From Klebsormidium nitens (lineage: Eukaryota > Streptophyta > Klebsormidiophyceae > Klebsormidiales > Klebsormidiaceae), in contig DF237156.1 in the NCBI GenBank assembly GCA_000708835.1, positions 42,686-106,685 on the forward strand: a DNA stretch of 64,000 nt, read 5' to 3'. Made by a program: the position numbers and the translations under genes. This document shows positions 12,660 through 24,600 of the stretch, one piece after another. Positions within the stretch are counted from its first letter, which is position 1, and the number at the start of each line of letters is the position of its first letter. The notes under the pieces are model-generated. The model was given only the letters and a program-made list of their open reading frames with translations, was not told where the DNA came from and ran no database searches.

Positions 12660-13275
12660 CAGATATGACGTCAGCAGCTGTTTCAATGTTGCCTTGTATG
12701 CGCGCGTGCGAGAAGGGGCGCGGCCCAAAAAGCCGATCCGAGTCTGCTCCCAGCCACAGGTCGCTCGCGCTCGCAGAAGTACTCAAACGAACATGACGTC
12801 AGTAAGTCCGCGAACGAAGATGACGTCAGCAAAGGCGGAATTCTCTGCAGCGGTTTCGATCGAGCCAGCCCGAGTTCATGCGCGCAGGGGAGAGGCGCGG
12901 CCCAGAAAGACGTCTTGCTCCACGGCATCGGCCCCTCACTCACGCTTGCAAAGCTGCGCAAGCGAAGGTGACGTCAGCTTAGGCGAAAAGGGAAAAGCGG
13001 CTTTGGTCGAACCATTCCGTAATTACGCGCTCGCGGGAGGGGCGTTGCCCAAGAAGACGTTCTGCTCCACGCCCACCGGCCGCTCGCGCTCGCAGAAGTA
13101 CGCAAGCGAAAAGACGTCCAAGCGCAAACATAACAAGAACGATCTCGGTCAAGCTCACTGGAAATTGGGCACCCGTGGGAGGGGCAACCTGGTTGCGACC
13201 CAGATAATATACGGCCACCGGCTGCTCCCATGAAACACTGCGCAAGTGAACGTGACGGCAGCAAGCGCGGATATG
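12660..13275. repeat. Diverged tandem array with TGACGTCA sites
   Basis: Three to four degenerate copies of a unit containing CGCG(C/T)G(C/A)G(A/G)AGGGGCG, an AAGA(C/A)G..CTGCTCC block, GCTCGC(A/G)CTCGCAGAAGTAC and a TGACGTCA-type motif. Copies begin at about 12690, 12880, 13025 and 13170. Exact TGACGTCA occurs at 12666, 12794, 12821 and 12969, with degenerate forms (AAGACGTCCA, GTGACGGCA) in the later copies. A plus-strand frame (12694-13233) stays open through the array but looks like translated repeat. Confidence 0.6.
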
Positions 13276-16200
13276 CCACCAAAAATGTCAGTCGAAACTC
13301 CGGCAGACAGAACCCTGCTCAATACCTCGGTCGGCTGCCACCTTCCCTTAGCTGGGTGCCACGAAACGTGGCGACTGTTGAGTAAAGAAACTGAATTTGG
13401 GCAGAGATGGTCGTAGGCTGGTAGCCGCAAAATGGTAGAGAAATTCCACCTAAGTTCCTCAGGTACCGGCAAAAAGAAAGCATTATAAATGTCAAATGAG
13501 CAAGCAGATGGTGCTCCGGTGCTGCATTGGCTGCGGAGGCCAAGGTTTCGAAGAACGCGCTTGAAGCTACTTTGAACTGGTTCACAGAAACGGACTCGCG
13601 GGGGAGAAGAACCTTTCGATTTACACGCAACCTCACCTGTCGCCTTTCCCAGGCTTCCCTCGACCCGGCCCCTGGGCCAGTTGATGACGTCAGTCTTGAC
13701 CGGCAGGTCTCTTACCGTGAGCGTGGATTTGCGAGTAGTCGGTGTAGCCCTTGGACACCTTCCGCCAGGCTGGCGACGTGTCAGTCGAATTGACGATTAC
13801 CCGGTTGTGCTCGTCTCCCAGGGGACCACATCGGTCGGTTTCGTGTAGATGACTCGAGCCACGCCGACAGGCTGAATGAATTAGGGAGACTATTGTTGGA
13901 GACAGATTCTCTATTACTTATACCAAGATCGTTTAATGCTTCCAGAATCGAAGTTACTTGCGACAGAGGCTCTGTTGTGGAATCTGCTTTTCGTCACTCT
14001 TCGATGATAGCAGTGGTAAGAACTTTCAGAAAGAAGACTTTACCTGTTGTCAAGTTACTGAATTCCAAACGTGTCAACACATTCTTGTGGCTGAGAATGG
14101 CACGTCGAAAGAGGGTCCCAGATCTAAACAACCAGGAGGAGTAAGTGCCTAAGCGGCTAAGGGCGCAAGGGACAAACCCGACTCGGAATGTCTCCATGCA
14201 TAGTGTCCAAAGTATGAAAAGAACCTTCAATCGAGGACAGTTCCAGAGAGGCGCGTTCAACGGGTATGTAAGGCTTTGGGAAGAAAGGGTCCGAGCACCA
14301 GGAGCAAGACATTTGGGTGGACAGAGGATCTGGAGAACGAGCACCGGCCAAGCAAGTGAAGACGCTCAAGCCAACAGACCTCTATCAGTGGCAGATGAAG
14401 GTTCCGTTTAGCCGGAACCCTTCAGGCAGATCATTCCGGTCAAATCGTTCCGGATCCACCTTGTGCTGCTAATGGTGAGCTTGTCAGTGCGTTACGGCAC
14501 ACGCCCATGGCTGCATCTGCTGGCGCGACAGGCTCTTGCTGGTGTTCACAACCTCGAGCGCGGGCTTGACTCCTGCCAGATTGATTAGCAACAGCTTGCC
14601 GCAGTGCTGCGCGCGGCCGCCAATTTGCTGGATTGCGCGATGTGTTTTCGATGGAGACCTAGAGAAGGGACACGTGTCAGAATCCTATTGGGAGGAAGAA
14701 ATAGCTGGTGCAGCAAGCACGCAGCCTCCGCTTGCGCCGTCCTGCGCGGTGCATTCCACAATAACCTGCGAGGGGACGGGTTCGGAGGTGAGGGAATGAG
14801 TTGCTGGGGGCGGCAGGCAGGTAGTAAGCCTTTCCAATAGGTGCTGCCAAGCACGTAATTAAAGTTGCACATTTGAACACGTGGCAGGAACTACGCGTCA
14901 GCCTCCAATGGGGGGAGCAGATACTGGCGCTATGAGCAAAGAAGTGCTGCAAAGAAGTGCTGCAAAGCACGTAATTATGGAATGGGTTTGAGAGGGCTAC
15001 TTCCACAAGCTTACTGTGGACTGTTACTGCGGACGGTTTGTTTGAGCAGACGTCGCGTTTCCCGCAACCCTTAAACCAGCATACAGGCACTGCGGATAAC
15101 GGCTGCAACCATGTGACCAACATATGCGAAACGCGGATAACTGCTTGTCCTGATTGCTTCATGAAGGACCCAGCAAAGCCCAAAGGTCACAGAGCTTATT
15201 CTGCAAGAAGTCGAGGAGATCTGCATTGATAAAATAGTCAGGGGCAGTTTGCTGGACAGTGAAATTGCATGGCCTGGTTACAAAGAATGCGAGAATACTG
15301 CGGACAAATCAGAATACTGACCAGTTTCGAAAAGGGGGTCCCCATACTGCGAGAAAAATGGACTTCTAGCAAACCTTTGTGAGCCCAGTTGCCTGTAAAC
15401 GCAGGAGATCAGCTGTTGACGCCAATTAGACGACCTTTTCTACGATCACCAATCTGGATCCCAGCCAAGGTGGGTCCACGAAAGCTTACCAGGAGATTGC
15501 ATTTCCTTCCATACATCAACTGCAGCAACTCAACGCCAATCCATGCAAGGGCTTCCACATGGATAATTCAAGGTCGACAAGGGCACAGTAATGTTGGCAG
15601 CTTACCTGGAGGGCCACGATCACGAAGCCTAGATCCCGCATGCTCCCCACCTCCATGTGCGTCTCTCTCGCTCCTGTGACGCCAGAATTACTGACAGAGG
15701 CGTTGCGGGCCTCCAAGTCCACCACCACCAGGGGAACCACGCTGTGGCAGAGGAACGAGAACCAGTCAAAGTCCGGTTTAAGGGCCTGACTTCAGCAGCT
15801 CATGTCATTGCAATAACACATCTCGGAAGCACCCTTCTTTCTCACTTGTGACTTCTGGCTTGTCCGGCGATCTGATGCCGTAACCTGCTTCTCTTGGCAA
15901 AGCCCTCGTTTTTCCAAACTGAAGCTTTGCTGGCAGATTGCTCCCAAAAAAACCCCGGCGAGAATACCTCATATCTGGTCAAAAGAAAAGCCTGCATTCC
16001 TAACAAGAGTGCTAAAAGAAGCTTCCAATACTATTAAAGAGATGCAACAATGTAAACCATGCAGCATTGTACATGACAGGATGCAAGTTTCAGGGATAAG
16101 ATATATGCTGGTGACGGTATAACTGGGAATCATGTATGATTCAAGTCCTGATGCATCAACAGTTTGACTAATCACTTGCATTTGCTTGAGAGTGACGAGC

Positions 16201-17601
16201 TGGTTACTGGCAGAGGTAAGAGAAACACATTTCAACTTGTGTGTACGAGTTTTCAAGTGGTCACACAGATTCAAAACTGTGGTGCGCTCACCTGCACCCT
16301 GCGCTCTGCATCCCCTTGTCCTTGTACCTTGCATTTCAGATAATCCATTTTTGTTTAGGAATCTGCATGCCACTAAAGCCCTTGTCCGCAACTGGCACTC
16401 CGGCCTGGGCCTACTTTTGGCATCTGCTGCTGCCACCATTGACACTCTCCAAAGGAGCAGAAAATGCAACCGTGCTGCCTGGTGCCGCCGCTGCAGCACA
16501 AATTGAACATAGAAAAATGGATGTTACTTCTGAGAAGACAAAGCGTTGCGCACGACACGCAGTGTGGCCCACTTTGCAACAAACTTTTTGTGTGAGCTGA
16601 TTATTGAGCTGGGAACTTTGGCAAACTTTTCTTGCTTCAGCCTGAGGCTGCAGTGCTCATGCAGCACTAGGTCCGTACGTAGTGTGCGAGGCCGCAAGTT
16701 TCTGGCAAAGTGTGGCGCACCAACCAAACCCTAGCTCCGTTTGGCAGCCGCGATTAGCATGAGCGTTTCATGCTGCGGCGAGAATTTACAATTTTGACGC
16801 TCCCTCGGAGTTCTCAAAATTGGTTGTAACGTCTATCCCTGCTATGATTTACCATTCATGATTCATCAATTGACATTTCAAATTTTAGACCAAACCTGCA
16901 GTGATACATGCGCAAAACCCTCGCGGGCGCGGTCCAGCCGCCGCACGAACGGCGCGGGGCTGCCTCATCGACGTATAGCGGCCTGCCGCAGCCTGGATTC
17001 AATCATAGAATGCTTTTCTGCTTCGATCAGAAATATCGTCCCAGGCCGGGCCGGCCGGCTGCATTCCTGCAGGCTACCCGCCGCATGGGCCGGTGAGTTG
17101 TATTGCAAGCCAATGCTTGGCGCAGGCTGGGCCAAGCCGAAAACGATACCGATGCGGCACCTAGCTGCCCAGTACTTTCGGGGAGCACAACGCCTCAGCT
17201 GGTCCACGGCGCCCGGGGTGAGAACAACCAATTCTAGTCATTCTAGCACACCGAAGCTTCCATACTGATGTCAGTCTTGTTTGAAGGAGTTGAAAAGCCG
17301 CACTTTACTAAGAGCGGGACCGATCTGAATTTCGTGGTACGTTGTAGGATCGCTTGCGCTCTTAATAAAGAGCTTCACCCGTTTTATAATGAAGAGCGGG
17401 GGCAGCCTGAAAAGGAGACCGCTCGAGGATTCAGTACGTTTCGTACTTGGTTGTCCGGTCTTGACCGCTCTTCAAACGGGTCATGGTTTATAGTATGGAT
17501 CTTTCAAACAAAAGCTTGCGTAGAGACTTCTGAATACTTCAGCCTCCGCTAATGTATCTGCAAAGATCTATCACTTTGCTCCACCCGGCAGGCTCAATGC
17601 G
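13276..17601. other. Gene-free spacer
   Basis: No gene recognised on either strand over 4.3 kb. A TGACGTCA site lies at 13685. The word GTGCTGC(C/A)AAGCACGTAATTA occurs at about 14842 and 14957 and could form a small hairpin. A minus-strand frame near 15600-15740 ends at a donor-like GTAAGC but could not be connected to other exons. Confidence 0.35.
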
Positions 17602-17726
17602 CTAGTGAGTGCCACAAGTCAATGTCTCAGCGGTGGCGTCGGGGGTGTGCTTGTACGTGCTGCGGCACTCATCCGGGTTCATCAGCCCCGCGTGCTCCAC
17701 CGGGTCCCACAGCCGCAGCCGTGACG
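17602..17726 (-). pseudogene. Orphan terminal-exon-like fragment
   Basis: On the minus strand a good acceptor (CGTGTACTGCAG) is followed by a GC-rich, protein-like frame of about 40 residues containing LRLWDPVEHAG and NPDECRSTYKHTPD, ending at TAG (17602-17604). The phase does not fit the last exons of the large gene to its right, and no further exons were found to the left. The family is not recognised; LRLWD is the kind of sequence seen at WD-repeat ends, but that alone is weak. It may be a gene relic or the last exon of an undetected gene. Confidence 0.3.
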
Positions 17727-18493
17727 CTGCAGTACACGAGTAATACACACTGTCAGCCACAACCTGAAGCTGTCAACGCCCGGACCAGTGAGAACAAAGT
17801 TGCTTCAAGGGCTGCTTCTCAAATTGAAACTCCAATGCTTCGCAAAGCCGAGAAGGCCTACGACTGGCCACGACGACCAGGCTCATTTCACAACCGCCGC
17901 CACAATACGGAAAGGAAAGGCTTAAGGCGGCTATATCGAAGGACTCAGCTCTTTGTCGCCGCTCTGAAAAGAAAGGGCTATGCCCAGAATTCGAATCTCT
18001 GAAAGCGGAACCGGAAATGCTGGATACGCAATGCTGGCAGCAATAAATATGCCGGGTGCCTCAAAGCGTGCCGGTCCTGCATCAATGATAGTTTGCGCGT
18101 GCATGGCTTCTGCATATGACGGCGGAAGCATGCATGGGGACTAGTACGATTTTCGACTGACGTTTTACAGAAAATGCATCGTGGCAAAAAGTATGTAGCC
18201 ACGAGTACAATTCCTCATAATCTTTCCCATGCAAACTCTGAAAGCAGTCGATAAAGCAATGTTGAATAAGCTCTGGCCTGAAAAAGCATAGATAACAGCG
18301 CCCCCCGTTTCCCAGGGAGCTGTTCCACTGTTTGCCGAATTGGCAGGGCTTGGCGTGAACATTGTTGCACGGGGCGCCTATGAAGTCAGCACGATTTCGC
18401 TTCCGCCAGCCCTGCTCTAGTTGCTGACTTCAGCCGCGCTCGTCTGTTTCGCCCTGGTTGCTTACGTCTTTGTCGCTCCTTGCCTCTGCTTAT

Positions 18494-18694
18494 GCTGACG
18501 TCAGCGCCGCTCGTCGGCTCATTCGGCTGAGCACGACTGACCCCCCCGGTCCGCTCACGTCAGCCGCGCTTGTCTCCCCCGCTCTTACGACTGACGTCAC
18601 TGAAGCTCCTTTACGCTCCGCTGCTGACGTCAGCGCCGCTCTATGGTGTAACCGGCTGAGCCGGAGTCAGCACGGCTGACCCCCCCGGCCCGCG
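18494..18694. repeat. Duplicated end of the terminal exon of the large membrane gene
   Basis: The segment 18622-18694 holds the end of exon 30 with its stop codon and adjoining TGACGTCAGC. It is echoed at 18494-18563, 128 bases further out. The copies share GCTGACGTCAGCGCCGCTC, then CGGCTGAGC and GACTGACCCCCCCGG-like blocks. TGACGTCA occurs at 18496, 18592 and 18624. Confidence 0.65.
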
Positions 18695-21600
18695 CTTGCT
18701 CTTTTTGCTGGAGCGCTTCGACGACGATTTTGAGATGCGGGCCCATCGTCTGCGGACCATCCTTTTGGCCATTGGCCAGCCCTCCACTTTCAGGAATACG
18801 AAAACGTCGACAGACCTGCGTGGGACAGAATAGTATACTGTCAAGGCGCTACGAAATATGGGTCGCTCTTATCATGATCCTTCCCAGCAACCAATCCAAG
18901 TTGCGCACCGTCAGCGGGACGGCTTAGACTTCAAAACGCAGCAGGAAGGTTCACGGAAAGCGTGTATTCGGGCGGATAAAACATGAAGGAATGGCTCACG
19001 AGAGGAAGACGTACTTCGGCAAATTTGGGGGCGCCCGCAGCGCGATCGTGACTATTCCCACCACTCGATTTACGTAGCACACGTTTGGACGTTCAAGACA
19101 TCAAATCAAGAATGAGGTTTGATAAATGACCAGAAGTACAAGCGAGTGAAACAGGGGGGACTGGCTTACAAGAGGAGTGTGAAGGCAAAAATGGGCAGCG
19201 CCTACAGTGCGATCATGAGGTGTCCAAGCGCGCGATTCAGACCGACGAATCTGGGGCGGCGATGATTCTTAATCCAATTGAATTTTTACTTGTCACTTGT
19301 AATAAGATTGTCATGCATATTAACCAGGGAAAGGCAACTCACGAGAGGAAGTTGATGGCGAAAATTGGCAGCGCCTGCAGCACAATCATGAGCGATCCCA
19401 AGAACGCGGTTGGGGCCGCGGACCATATTTTTTGGACAATACAGACTTGAAGAAATACATGAAACATCCGAGAAGAAGTATTCGACCGGCCAAATAAAAC
19501 ATGGAGAAATTACTCACGACAGGAAGATGATGGCGAAGACGGGCAGCGCCTGGAGCGCGATCATGACGATCCCGAGCGCGCGTTATCCCAGCGCGCAAAA
19601 TCTGGGACAAATATAAAAACAAAAAAAGATAAAAGTTTTTCGGCCGATTGAAACATAGAATCACTCACGATAGGAAGATGATGGCGAAAATGGGCAGCGC
19701 CTGCAGCGCGATCATTACGATCCCGAGCGCGCGGTTGGGGCCGCGGACGCCCGAAGCCGCCATCGCGAGGAGCGCGATCGCGATGGACGCGGACGCGACG
19801 TCGGACACCGCGTTGATCAGCTCGCACAGCTGGGGGCCCGCCTCCTGGAACGGCTGCGCGCAGTTGAAAAGTGACGTCAGCAAGACTTCAGCAGGTTCCG
19901 ATGACAATCAGCAAGGAATTGTGATGTCATTGAGGAGGGCGTAAAAGAAGCGACCTTCGCACGCCCTGTTGATCAGCTCGCACAGCTGGGGGCCCGCCTC
20001 CTGGAACGGCTGCGCGGACAAAACAGAAAGCTGTGACGTCAGCATGACGTCAAAGAGTCGCTTGAAGAGCAAGTTCTGTGTGGGTTTGATCCCAGCCAGA
20101 AGCGTGTGAAGGAAGGACGTTGCAGAACGTATTGATCAGCTCGCACAGCTGAAGGCCGGCCTCTTGGAACGGCTGCGCGGGTGATCTACAATCTTTGCCA
20201 GCATGGCGATGTCAGCAGTAGCGATGTCAGCAGTGACGATGGAAAATGTGGGAAAGACTATTGGGCACCACCACCAACGGTGGCATCAGCATCTCCGGCG
20301 CGAGTGGATGATTCAGTAAATGATGCGGACGCGAGGTCGCGAACTGCGCGGCTCACCATGAAGAAGAGGATGAAGACTGCGAGCAGCGCCTTGAGGATGA
20401 AGATGATCGACAGTTGCGTCCAACTGCCCTCGTCGTTGGGGAAAGACGCCAGCACCACGCCCTCGACGCCCTGAAAGAACAACAATGCCTCTTCTAAGTA
20501 GACTTTGGTCAGATAAAAAAGAAGCTGGGCCACTTTGCATTTTATTTGGTTAGCACCGCAGCCAAACCAGAAGCAGTCCTTTGCAGGTGGCGATTGGGTT
20601 GAGATCAAGAACGAAAGCTGCAACTTCACTAAATCTTTGGATTGGAAGCGGAGGCAACCCATCAAGGCCTCCGTCGTGGCGGGCTTTGATTGTGAACGTA
20701 TACTCACGTTGCAGATTTATAATATTCAGAACAGAGTCCTATCCAAACGGGCATGATTGGTTGGTGACGGACTTGAAAGCTGGCTATCGTTCACAAAATG
20801 CAGCTAAGGCACTCCGCGAGACGGCCCTAAGGAGCCGAAAAAGAAGTACTTACGTAGAAGAAGAGCTGGAGCGTGAAGTAGTACGGCCGCAGGAAGCCCC
20901 CATACTCCTGCTTGAACTCCTGCACTTTGGCGGAGCCCCTGCTCAGGTTACGCGAGACCGCGTGCGCGACGCCGGGCCGTTTCGGGTTAGCGACCAGTCG
21001 CGGGCTCGGGTTTGGGCTGCCCCAAAGGAGGTTTGAAAACGGGTTTGGCTCCGCTGGTGCCGCAGTTTGTACTGCGCCCGGCGCAGGATTCGCTGCCGGG
21101 TTTGATCTCGGGTTTGCTGTGGAGTGTGCAACCGGTTCCGTTTCTGGGTTTGTCAAACCTTGTGCGGGCGTATCTGCGGGTTCGATCTCGTGGATTGGGC
21201 TCGTCCCTTCGTAACGCCGGCCTGGCGAGGCAGACCCAGGGTGACGCTTTTCCGACGGCATCGAAGTCGCTCTTTTCAGGGCGGAATGAATCGGTGGCCG
21301 CAAGGGGGATCCCCTTCCTGGGCTGTACCTATCACCGGTCAAAAAGTCCACCGGGCGCTCCAACCGGGGCCTTTCCAGCGCCGCTGAGGAGTCGGGGGAA
21401 ATCGACACGCTCCTTGCGAGTGGGGGCTTCGACGGGCCCGGCAGAGCCCGGGGGGATCCCCCTGGGGAGTTGAGGGCCTCCCACGTGGGCGCCACGTGTG
21501 ACGGGAGCTGCGTTTGTGCCGCAAGCGACGCTTGCTGTTTTCGGTACACGCTACTTCGTCGCCGGCTCCGACTTTTCGTCAGCACCGGTCCCCCCCCTCC

Positions 21601-24600
21601 TCCGCCCTGCTCATCGGCCCCCCCGGCCGCAACATGCGGGCTGACGTCACCATCCGACCCCACGTCGACGTCAGCGGGCGGCGCGGCCGCTGCCGCAGCG
21701 CGCGCAAGCTCGCCCGCGTCGACAGACGCCCTCCGGCCCGCGCCGCTGACGTCACCCGCCCCGGCGCTGACGTCACCCGGACCAGCTGCGGTCAACAGTG
21801 CGCCTCCATCGGACGCGCGCCGAGAGAGCGTACTGCGCGCGCCACCGACGTCAGCGGTCACGCTCCGGCGCATGGACGGCACGTAACTAGGGTGGCGGCT
21901 GAGTGTGGCGTCGCCGATCCGCTCCATTGGCGTTCCAATGAGGTCGTCGAAGAAAACGCCGTAGCGGGCTGTGAAAGGGGTACTAAGATTGTTTATAGGC
22001 AAAGGTGTCCTTCGGGGCCTAGATCATTTAAAAGGCGAATAGTAAGACCCGCTGAGCAGGTTGCGCGGTCGTTTGTCCAGATCATTGGAACTACCGTAGG
22101 ACTCTTTGAACCGCACATACTGATCCATTGAAGCGCAGGAATCCTCAAGCTCAATGATAACCTTCTGAAAGCGACGAGAGTGTGTGCGAGAAGCGTGGTA
22201 ACTTTCTCCTCAAAGTCTAAGGTCCTGAAAGCTTAAAAAGGTTGAAATTTTTACAAACGTACCTGTAAAGAAGCGGTGGCGCTGGGTATGAACAGGCTCC
22301 CACTCGCCCTGCGCGTGCCCGGAGAGTGCGCGGTCACACCACTTGGCGACCGCGCGCAGGCCGCGCGTGGACGTGTTCTGCGCGCGCACCTGGCCGCCCA
22401 TGCCATCGTCCATCTCCTTCACCACGAAGGCGACCGTCTTGTTCTGCACAACAGCCAGATGGTCGCCGTAAGCGGCTGTTCAAGGAAGCAACCGTTCGAG
22501 AATCTGCCCGATATGAAATGCGAGAGACCACTAGAAGGTCACGCGTCGTTTATTTTGGGTCCCGAAGGGCTTGCAACGAGAGAGACACTCACATTTGCGA
22601 TTGAAAATAATGCGGAGTTGCAAAGTGACGCAGGACTGAGATCGAAGAGTAGCACCGACCAAATTGCACAGCCTTGAATGATGGACGGACTCAGTTGATC
22701 AAAGCAAGCGTTCGAATTCGAAGCAGAGTCCGATACCTTTGCGTGCAAGCCCCACTGTTCTTTGTTCCGAATCAGCGACAGAAATCTACAGAACAAGAAG
22801 CGAGGACTTTCAACAAAGATTGAGTAGATTTGTAAGAATGCCTTACCGACACAACGTGATAGTAGACGTAAAGGATTGCCCAGATGATGTAGAAAACCAC
22901 AAGCGCCAAAACGACGCCTCCGAGGACTTTACCGAGACGGGTGCCTCCTGCAAGGCGGAGGGATTGGGATTGATTGGTACTTTCTCCTTCGTTTATATTG
23001 CTACTGTGGATCGTGAAAGTCTCAGCATGCCACACAGTGAGGCAAGACAGCATGAATGAGACTGATCCGTGTCAATGACAGCAAATCCAGAACCTTCTGG
23101 CTTCTGAAATAGCTCGAAAAGGGAGACTAATCAGAGCCTGGCAAAAAGCACATGCGCCTTGGGCCAGAAGTCGATCGTAGTGGCCGCTTTTGCGTAAGAA
23201 AGATGACCAAGAGAGAAAGCTCCTCAGAAAGGGGAGACTGTAGGGCAAAATAAGAAACTTTGGGGAATATGTACGTAAAAGAACGCGCAGAGATCAGGCA
23301 GAGACCTTTTCCAAAGCGCAAACCTCCTTCTTCAAAAACGAAAGCCATTCCGATTTCCGTGTCTACTTCGAAGCAAACTCACGAGACCATCTCGGTCGGC
23401 CGAGAAAACTGAAAGAACTAGAGGCGCGGCACTCACCCATGATAACGCCGATGCTGGCGGTAACGAGCCCGATCACTGCCGCGTTGACAAGGATGAACTC
23501 GAGCGCCGGGAAAACTAGGATGTCGGGAACGTTCTTGAACTTTCGCATCAGGGGACCGGTGAGGACCCGGATAAAGAGCATCACCAGGAGGAGAGCGGCT
23601 ATCCAGAACAGGGCGCAGAGGAACGTTTGGAGCCTGCAGGCAAGTGTCGGAAGATTGGTAAGTGGGCTGGAAAGCGCGTTTGAGTCGCGCGGTTTCGGTT
23701 AAAGTGTTGAGTTTGCAGAGTGGACACTTTATGAATGTGTATTGGGACGCCATTTAACATGTTTTGGGGTCAGAAATTTGTCGGGACCCTTTCTCGAAAA
23801 GGATAATTGTTTTCGAGCAAAGCGGTTTGCTGAATGAGGAACATTTCTAAGATCGACTGACGGTAACGCGAATCTAGCGAACCGGAGAAGATTGGCCCCC
23901 CGTCTGGGGCTTAAATCCAGTTGATTCAGTGCGCGACCACTAATTTTTTGAGTGCTTTCAAGAGCCGAAAAGTGTTCGAACAAAAGCGCGCGCTTATTGT
24001 ATTGCACAAGCTAGAAGACACGCGCGGTCAAATAAGGAGCGCCGGACTTCGGAGAGTACATACCCTTCATTTGCGGTATCCGGCAGATTCCCCTGTAAGA
24101 AATTGGAGACCGCTTTCCCGTCCGTCAGCAGCGTCTGGTACAGACTCTCCATCAGTTCCGTCGACGTGGCGTTTCCCCCAACGTTACTCGCGACGACCGT
24201 AACGCTAGTACTCTCGTTCGTCGGCAGGCGCGCGGGGACAGTCCTCGCCGCGAACTGGGGGGCATCGTCCCCGGCCAAATTCCAACCCCCCTGAAGGAGC
24301 GCCCGCCGGTGGGGGGCGGATTCTCCAGCGGAAAGCTCCCCCCGGGCCTGGTAGCTCCGCACCCGCTCGAGCCTTTTCACACTCTCGCCGAAGCCTTTCC
24401 CGCAGAGCGCGCGCGCGGCTAAAGAATCGGCGCCCATGAGCCGGCGCCCCTTGGTGTTAATACTCCCCTGGAACAGCTCGGCGCTGGTTACACCCCCCGA
24501 CGGCCCGGCCGGCGTTCCGTTGGTCTGGTTCGCCAGAAACGGAGAATCCGGGGTTTCGCCGGAATCGGTGAAGTCAATCGCACTGAAGGGGCAAGTCCAG

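Noticed and set aside
12694-13233. 179-codon plus-strand frame
   Set aside because: It runs through a diverged tandem array; the similarity among its parts is explained by the DNA repeat.
17602-19669. Joining the 17.6-kb fragment to the giant gene as its last exon
   Set aside because: The phase is wrong (two bases left over from exon 29 give a stop), while the exon at 18641-18815 has a strong acceptor and the right phase.
21470-22131. Plus-strand frames of 138 and 205 codons
   Set aside because: Antisense shadows of exon 27 of the large gene, caused by high GC content.
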